Under the pieces are notes generated by a model that did no database searches, was not told the origin of the DNA, and saw only the letters and a program-made list of their open reading frames with translations. This document shows, in pieces, positions 57,831-64,000 of a stretch of DNA of 64,000 nt. Source of the DNA: Symsagittifera roscoffensis (lineage: Eukaryota; Xenacoelomorpha; Acoela; Convolutidae); contig NC_087063.1 of the NCBI RefSeq assembly GCF_963678635.1, positions 18,771,814 to 18,835,813 on the forward strand, given 5' to 3'. The translations under genes and the position numbers were made by a program. Every line of letters starts with the position of its first letter. Positions within the stretch are counted from its first letter, which is position 1.

Positions 57831-60590
57831 TTTTACAATGCAAACGTCGCAAGCAGAGATTTGCAAAGAAACGCCAGCTTTCAGCCAACTCATCTACACC
57901 ATTTAGCAATGTTGTTCATCTTTGAAAAAATAAAAAAGGGCGATAAACATTTTTTTAATATGTCTGTTAATCTCCCAAACGAATTTTCCAAAGGTATCAA
58001 ACTTCAACTCAAAATTGACAGTGAGTCATGAGAAGCGCTTTTGGTGGTCAGAAGAAAAAGCCGAGGCTTACTAACTTGCATAACAGGGGAAAACTCCAAA
58101 ACAAATTGTTGAAAGTTTTTTGTTGGACGGTCCGAATAGAGTTTTTTGACATATCGAAAATTGATTTCAAGTAATTATTTAGTTTTTTACAGAAAATTTA
58201 AGACGGTGAAAGTTTTGGTTCGAAAAAAAAATTAGCCATTGTACTAAGAATTGTAATCTTTTTTAAAAACTTTGTTTTTTGATTCATTTGTTAGTTCTGT
58301 AATTTGATATATCTTCAGTTGACGATTAGGCTGCAGGTTTAACCGTACACCAAGTTACATTGACTAGAGTTGCACATTATGTTGTTTTCTTGCTAAACCA
58401 TCAAAATTTTTATAGTTTGAAAAAAAAATATTTTTGGTTCTGAAAAAGCTATTTAATACAAGTTCAACTGTTCTTTTTTTTCATCTTTTTCACCTGTATT
58501 TATGCAATATTGATAGTTTGAGCTATAGTATCTTAGAAAATAATCTTTTAATTATGATAAAATTAACGGTAAGGGGTATGTTTTAGAGAAAACAAAAGTT
58601 GTTCTAAGCTGATGTTCAACTCATTTTTTTTCAGTAATAAAGAAAACTTCAGTAAATTTTTAAATTTGTGCAAAAAAAAACAACTCAATCTTCTTTTGCG
58701 ATTTTGAATTTTCTAGAACGACTGTTTTTTAGACATGATTCTAAATGAAACACAAAATTTTTATAATTTTAAAGAATTAGGAGCAAAAAAACTTTTGTTA
58801 TTTTTGTTTTATTCAATTTGGATTACAAAACAATTAACTAAAAATTAATAAATTCAACCTAACTATTTGAAAAAAAACAGCACAAAACAGACTGAAAATT
58901 TTTCAATTGACGCCACGTATAACAGAGATTGATGCGTTCCGATCCTTTTTCTTGTTTTTTGCGAGCAACTGGCGTTTACATTTGGCTAATATTGGTTGTC
59001 TGCCTACTGCACCAAGGGCTCACTGTTAGACTGATTTCTGCAATGAGAGTGACAAGGTGAAGCTGGTGGCTCCATTTCCAGGCCAACTTGGGCCTCTCGA
59101 CTTCCTGGGAAGATCCAAATTGTCTCTACGAAAAAGGAATGCGCTCATAAGGAGATGAGTAAATCTAGATCCTTGAGTAGCATAACTTTGGCTATTTGCG
59201 CTGAATCGATGATATAAACTCCGATGATCAAAAAATTATCTTTTCTGATGGCCTTATAAACCATATTTAACCATATTTTTAAAGAAAGATATAAATGTAA
59301 TAAGATAACCTAAATGGAAAATATGTGATTTAGAGTGATCCAATTATCATTATTTGAATTTAATTGTTGTCTAATAAGGAAAGAAAATCTCCATGAGCAG
59401 TCTTGTCAAAAATAGATCGTCCTTGAGCGGAATCAGTCAAAACTTACACATACAGTCTTTTAAAGTTTTACGGTAACGGAGAGCAAACATTGAATTGAAA
59501 CGGGTAAAATTATGAATCAAATTATGAAAGCACGCGCCTGCAGAGGCGTTGTTATTGCGCTAAAAACAGAACAGGTCTTATCATGAATTGGAAATAAATT
59601 AGCTGATAAATGCTTTGTTTTGTATAATCAAGACCACATCTTTTCTAATTTTGATAGTAATTTTATCGACTCTTCTTCAAATTGAACAGTTTCGGACAAG
59701 TAATAAAACACAGCATAGTTTTGGGCTCACTTTCATATCTTGTATTCAGCGGCTAATCTAAAATGAATACATAAATTTCTTTATGTTTGATTGAGATTTA
59801 TGATTGGGTTTAGATGTCAGTCCACAACCAGAAAGTTGTCAAAAAGAAACCCTTTACATTTTAACCTGATTTAGTCTTACGAGATTTCGTTTATCTGCTG
59901 GGAAACTTATCCAGTTTGGCTACGCTGTGTATGATCTATCACTGGCTGATAAGCGAATGGTTCGAATAAACTAGAATTTATGTACATAAGTCCGTGTTTG
60001 ATTTTTCACGCATGTTTATCTGTATGTGTAATTGTTAATTTTTATGGATATATGTTCAGAAGTGTAACTATAGCTAAGAGTTAAGCCACAAATCAAACTC
60101 AATGTAGCTTTATTTCCAGATTAGTCGAGATTTTCTAGAACATTTTACTAGGTGTTGTATCTGAACTATGTTCAACCAGATACTACAAAGTAATATAATT
60201 ATGTGTAAATTGTGTGCATTGCATGTTCGATATTTACATGCTTTACGGTTTGCTTGTATTGGAAATGTTATATCAGAAAAGATGTACAAGCATGTTGTTC
60301 CAAAACGTTTTCGAATCAATTTAGGATAAATAATTGTAAGGGGAAATTAAATTCGATGTCAAAATTAATCCAAATTCTTCTTTTTACTTCTCTTCATTAT
60401 TCTAGATTGTTACACCAGATGCTAATTGGGTACAGATTATCAATCAGATTTCGATACGTAAAATTAGTGCGTGTAGATAGGCATTTTAATCATTTTTTCT
60501 TGTAAATGTAAGCACGATTAATGTCTACTTTGTATTTTTTCTTATATACATTTGTTTATAATGATTCATATGTATAAAGTCACTTATGCG
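57831..60590. other. Intergenic or intronic interval before the assembly gap
   Basis: Mostly AT-rich. 59000-59160 is markedly GC-richer. One plus frame after TGTTAG reads TDFCNESDKVKLVAPFPGQL, then GPLDFLGRS, and a minus frame is also open. It matches neither ETFDH nor an AMP-binding enzyme by eye, so I leave it uncalled. Confidence 0.4.
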
Positions 60591-60790
60591 NNNNNNNNNN
60601 NNNNNNNNNNNNNNNNNNNNNNNNNNNNNNNNNNNNNNNNNNNNNNNNNNNNNNNNNNNNNNNNNNNNNNNNNNNNNNNNNNNNNNNNNNNNNNNNNNNN
60701 NNNNNNNNNNNNNNNNNNNNNNNNNNNNNNNNNNNNNNNNNNNNNNNNNNNNNNNNNNNNNNNNNNNNNNNNNNNNNNNNNNNNNNNNNN
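60591..60790. other. Assembly gap of 200 N
   Basis: Exactly 200 undetermined bases. The round length suggests a placeholder, so the real distance is unknown. It lies just downstream (minus sense) of the last visible ETFDH exon. Confidence 0.99.
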
Positions 60791-60968
60791 CTGTGTTTAT
60801 GCATCAAGGTGGCCCGGAAATCATGTTTGCAAGCAAATTTGTTCGGAGCTTGCAGATTAACCTTTTAATTAACTTTGCCCAACCGAACTCAAGCAATTTA
60901 TTATAGCACACTTTAATTTTCAACAGGTTCTTTTCAGCCATCTCTGTTTACTTGTTCTATTAAGTAAC

Positions 60969-61187
60969 CTGCAGTCCTCCCTCGTTGAGTGCTCTAGCCC
61001 CGTAAGCCAATCGTTTGCCCCCCGTGAGAAACTGGGAGATGTAAGGGTGGGTCTTCCACTGCTGGAACTCCTTGAACGGGTTCAGATAGGGGTTGTTGTA
61101 GTCCAGTCCAATCACGAAACCCAGAGCCACAAGAGGTGCTCCTTCGTCAAGGTGATACATGAAGGATCCACCGTAAACGTCCTTGCT
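60969..61187 (-). CDS. ETFDH: ETFDH (ETF-ubiquinone oxidoreductase), internal exon 3 of those visible
   Basis: A TTTAG acceptor precedes AGCAAGGACGTTTACGG and a CAG|GTTACT donor follows GGAGGACTG. The 219-nt exon is phase 0 at both ends. It reads [16 protein letters not shown], then [32 protein letters not shown] and [18 protein letters not shown]. These are among the most conserved segments of electron-transfer flavoprotein dehydrogenase, the mitochondrial inner-membrane flavoprotein/iron-sulfur enzyme that passes electrons from ETF to ubiquinone. The YGGSF...LVALG and GLDY(x)NPYL...EFQ(x)W motifs belong to the region that surrounds FAD and the quinone/membrane site. The next exon, expected to begin with SIPK and contain PGGLLIG, is not present in the sequenced DNA up to the gap at 60790. 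Confidence 0.95.
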
Positions 61188-61535
61188 CTAAATTATACAC
61201 TTAAAATGGAAAACTTTGAACGTGAACTGACCAGAAAAGCAATAAGTTGGCTCAAGACTCCGAAAAATTGGTCAATTTAAGCCGATCATCACATTCAATT
61301 CAGGCGCATTCTTTAGGCATTAAGTTTAGGCATTAAATCCAAAGGGGGCACTGTCGTCTTAAAATTATTAGAAGTGTGTGCTGAATGATAAATGCCTATT
61401 TGTTGGGTACAAAAATGACCATGGAAAGAATATATCGGATGACTACAATCGTTAATAACAGTAGCTTGCTTCGTGTCATTTGAGCTTCAAAAAAAACTTG
61501 AGAGTCCAATGGAATGGTGTAGGGTGAATACTTAC
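61188..61535 (-). other. ETFDH intron
   Basis: A 348-bp intron from the GTAAGT donor (61535) to the TTTAG acceptor (61188). No repeat element recognised. Confidence 0.8.
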
Positions 61536-61601
61536 GAGTGGCCAGCCCACAGTGTGATCTACTAGTCCTGGTTTGTGGTTGCCCTCTTCCACCTCCCACA
61601 G
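61536..61601 (-). CDS. ETFDH: ETFDH, internal exon 2 of those visible
   Basis: A CGTTTCAG acceptor precedes CTGTGGGAGGTGG and CCACTC|GTAAGT is the donor. The exon is 66 nt, 22 codons, phase 0 on both sides: LWEVEEGNHKPGLVDHTVGW, then PL. It joins GLKE of the previous exon and SKDVYGGSF of the next to give the conserved GLKE-xW...KPGxVDHTVGWPL...YGGSF run of ETF-QO. The overlapping 72-codon frame at 61396-61614 simply reads through the donor. Its small size and exact fit to both neighbours make the splice sites secure. Confidence 0.95.
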
Positions 61602-62149
61602 CTGAAACGATCAACGTTCATAAAAAATCATATAAAATCCAAAATAAAATCATACCAGGTGCAATACTATTTTAAACAACATGCAAAAAACTAAAACGAA
61701 ATTGACGAAGGAACTAATGAACTATTTAAAAAAATGCTTGTATCTATACCTACGTTTAAAGTTAGAGTACAGTTCCGGTTAATCAACTAGATTTGAAATT
61801 GAAAAAAAAACACCAAAAAATTCGTCTAAAAACGCAACCATAAAAAACGCAACATGAGGAAACTAAGCCAATATAACATAAGACCCAAATTTTTTAGACA
61901 AAACCATGAAATTGGAAATCTTACCGAAACCAAGTTGGTTATTTTACAGTCAACGCAAAAAAAATTCAAGCACTACAAAAATTTTAAATGCAAACATGCC
62001 GGTTGAGAACTCCAACATATTTGGACTCAGAGAAATCAGGAGATACTTGGTGCTAATTTAAGTTTTGAACAAAAAAAACAGTTGCAATACCCTAGCTGGT
62101 CTCAAAGTCAAATGAATACTTAGCGACTATTCGAACTTAACTGCTGTAC
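61602..62149 (-). other. ETFDH intron
   Basis: A 548-bp AT-rich intron between GAG|GTACAG (62149) and TTTCAG (61602). No recognisable element. Confidence 0.8.
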
Positions 62150-62377
62150 CTCTTTGAGACCTATGGCGTAGGTCTGTGGTTGACAGTCTTCTCTGAGCTG
62201 AGGAAACTGAGAGTAGAGCTGTTTCGTCAGGGATCCGTGACATCCCTCTGCGAACACTGTCACTTTGGCGTGCAACTCCATGCCCCGCTCGAAGGAGTCT
62301 TTAGGGGAGCCATCTTTGGCAACACCCATATCATTTGTGGCCACGCCCTTGATGGAACCATCATCGTGGAACAGAAT
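62150..62377 (-). CDS. ETFDH: ETFDH, internal exon 1 of those visible
   Basis: A TTACTTCAG acceptor precedes ATTCTGTTCCACG and AAAGAG|GTACAG is the donor. The 228-nt exon (76 codons, phase 0/0) reads [58 protein letters not shown] and ends ...[25 protein letters not shown] and the FAEG(C)xGxLxKQL motif are hallmarks of the FAD-binding domain of ETF-QO. The ATG at 62344 is internal, because the exon starts upstream of it with conserved residues. Upstream exons (mitochondrial targeting peptide and the FAD GxGxxG motif) are expected above 62377 but none is seen before the window ends, so that intron is at least 1.6 kb and carries two family A insertions. Confidence 0.95.
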
Positions 62378-62516
62378 CTGAAGTAAATAAAAATAAGCAC
62401 ATGTTCAGGGTTGCCAGACGTTTTTGACAACACTTCTCCATAGATTTCCTATGACACTTACAGACAGACGAGAAGCGACGCTTCGGATAACTTATTTTGC
62501 TACACACATATAGCAT
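62378..62516 (-). other. ETFDH intron, proximal part
   Basis: Unremarkable sequence between the exon acceptor and the first family A insertion. Confidence 0.6.
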
Positions 62517-63055
62517 AACAAGACTGCTCGTATCAGGGCGAAGCCCTGAATGTTCCGACTGCCTTTTACGGTTTATGGAGCAGCAGTAATAACATTAAAA
62601 AAATTAAATGAAATAAAATAAAATGAAAATTTTTTTTTTCTAAAATTTGAAAAATTTTATGAAAATCATCCCCCCACACCCCATTTAAAGTACAAAAAGA
62701 TAGATTTCGTTCCTTGTAACAAATCAATTATGGCAAATAAGCTTCGTTCAACCAATTTGGAACGATTTCTAAGACGGACTAAATCTCCGCTTACGCGTTA
62801 ATAGCGCTAATTATATCGCGCGTTAATTGTCCCAAATTGGTCAAAATGGCAATCTTTAAACCCTCATAACTTTACGAAAAATGATCACAGGTGAAATATC
62901 TTTTCAAATTTAAGCTCAGTACAACAATACCTTTTGAATGATAAAAAAAATTCCGTCAAAAATGGCTAGTTAAAAAGTCGAAATTTGTCTGAAGAAAAAA
63001 AAACCCACCCCGAGCACAAATATTCCGTTACTTTCGTATCGAAAGTCGGAACAAT
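62517..63055 (+). mobile_element. Family A hairpin element, copy 16 (in ETFDH intron)
   Basis: Complete and close to the apparent consensus: ACAAGACTGCTCG, a perfect CAGGGCGAAGCCCTG hairpin, the GCGTTAATAGCGC...GCGCGTTAATTG core, and a perfect ACTTTCGTATCGAAAGT right hairpin before CGGAACAA. It is antisense to ETFDH. No convincing target duplication is seen. Confidence 0.9.
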
Positions 63056-63069
63056 AAACTAGCTATATG

Positions 63070-63215
63070 AGACAAAAGCTAAGTCAAATATATACATATT
63101 TCACAATGTGTCTTCTACAGCTAAGTCTCATAAACATATTTCAAAATGTGTCTTCGAAAATGAGACAAAAGATAAGTCAAATATATACATATATCAAAAT
63201 GTGTCTTCTAAAATG
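63070..63215. repeat. Short tandem repeat (~92 bp period)
   Basis: GAGACAAAAGCTAAGTCAAA with ATATATACATATTTC and AATGTGTCTTC is repeated at 63161. A half unit (CATATTTCAAAATGTGTCTTC) lies between. Confidence 0.75.
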
Positions 63216-63383
63216 AGATCTGCAAAAACTTTTATATTCTTGTCTGGGTATGTCTTGAATCATGTTAATTTTGAGAAAAACATGACAAGTAAGACAACTG
63301 AATGTTAACTTAGCATTGGAAAAATAACTTTCGAAGCAAAAACAAAACAGACAAAATTTGAGCAGACTAAAAACTAAAGTATA

Positions 63384-63927
63384 ACAAGACTGCTCGTATC
63401 AGAGCGAAGCCCTGAATGTTCCGACTGCCTTTTAAGGTTTATGGAGCAGCAGTAATAACATAAAAAATTAAATGAAATAAAATAAAATGAAAAATTTTTT
63501 TCCAAAATTTGAAATTTTTTATGAAATCATCCCCCCACACGCCATATAAAGTACAAAAGAATAGATTTCGCTCATTGGAACATATCAATTATGGCAAATA
63601 TGCTTCTTTCAACCATTTTGGAACAATTTCAAAGACGGATTAAATCTCCGCTTACGCGTTAATAGCGCGAAATATATCGCGCGTTAATTGTCCCAAATTG
63701 GCCAAAATGGCGATCTTTAAACCCCCATAACTTTACGAAAAATGATCACAGGTAAAATATCTTTTCAAATTTAAGCTCAGGACAGCAATACCTTTTGAAT
63801 GATATAAAAAAAATCCGTCAAAAATGGCTAGTTAAAAAGTCAAAATTTGTCTGAAGAAAAAAAAACCCACCCGGAGCACAAATATTCCGTTACTTTCGTA
63901 TCGGAAGTCGGAACAAAAACTACCGAA
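63384..63927 (+). mobile_element. Family A hairpin element, copy 17 (in ETFDH intron) with 16-bp flanking repeats
   Basis: Begins ACAAGACTGCTCGTATCAGAG and reaches TCGGAAGTCGGAACAA at ~63915, followed by AAACTACCGAA. TAAAAACTAAAGTATA flanks it exactly on both sides (63368-63383 and 63928-63943). A 16-bp perfect direct repeat is the best target-site duplication for the family in this window and argues for a fairly recent insertion. Confidence 0.9.
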
Positions 63928-64000
63928 TAAAAACTAAAGTATACCAATTCTCTATTGAAAATTCTTGTAACTTGCAAGTGTAATTGAGATGGTACAACTA

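Noticed and set aside
62180-62386. Plus-strand 68-codon frame
   Set aside because: Antisense shadow of the ETFDH exon at 62150-62377.

Overview
This window looks like AT-rich, repeat-rich nuclear DNA from an invertebrate animal. The evidence is split genes with GT/AG splice sites, an animal-type electron-transfer flavoprotein dehydrogenase (ETFDH), a PDZ-domain gene, hAT-type transposon relics, long introns and intergenic DNA, simple repeats and a 200-N assembly gap. I cannot name the species. There are no operons, phages, CRISPR arrays, rRNAs or convincing tRNAs, and nearly all short open frames are chance or repeat-derived.

Coding content is small. On the minus strand, three phase-compatible exons (17550-16817, 11797-11593, 11012-10911) belong to one gene that encodes the end of a PDZ domain and then a long disordered, Ser/Pro/His-rich region. 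At 51981 a plus-strand first exon looks like the N-terminus of an adenylate-forming acyl-CoA synthetase/4CL-like enzyme. At 62377-60969 three consecutive minus-strand exons encode the central part of ETFDH. Its next exon is not visible and may lie in the N gap (60591-60790) or outside the window.

The rest is dominated by repeats. The main one, called family A here, is a ~0.53 kb non-autonomous element with about 18 recognisable copies or fragments in both orientations, plus older relatives (family B). It has a hairpin domain at each end and a CGCG-rich palindromic core. At least one diverged copy carries a paired base change that preserves the terminal stem. I cannot assign it to a known class. 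Family A copies occur as inverted pairs (2741-4027, 8934-10054), as a head-to-tail array (49264-51017), inside other repeats, and as one filled site whose empty counterpart is also in the window.

Layout: 1-10391 is a direct ~4.4-4.6 kb segmental duplication separated by 1.4 kb. 10911-17550 holds the PDZ-gene exons and intronic repeats. 17551-51000 is mostly non-coding, with family A/B elements, hAT elements (including one with a BED zinc-finger relic at 27007-27438), a family with GTTCCGRCCAT inverted ends (24710-25952) and several diverged tandem arrays. 51981-52165 is the synthetase exon. 52660-57830 has a GGTCACC minisatellite and a CATACA-rich ~600-bp higher-order repeat. 60591-64000 holds the gap, ETFDH and two fresh family A copies in its intron.
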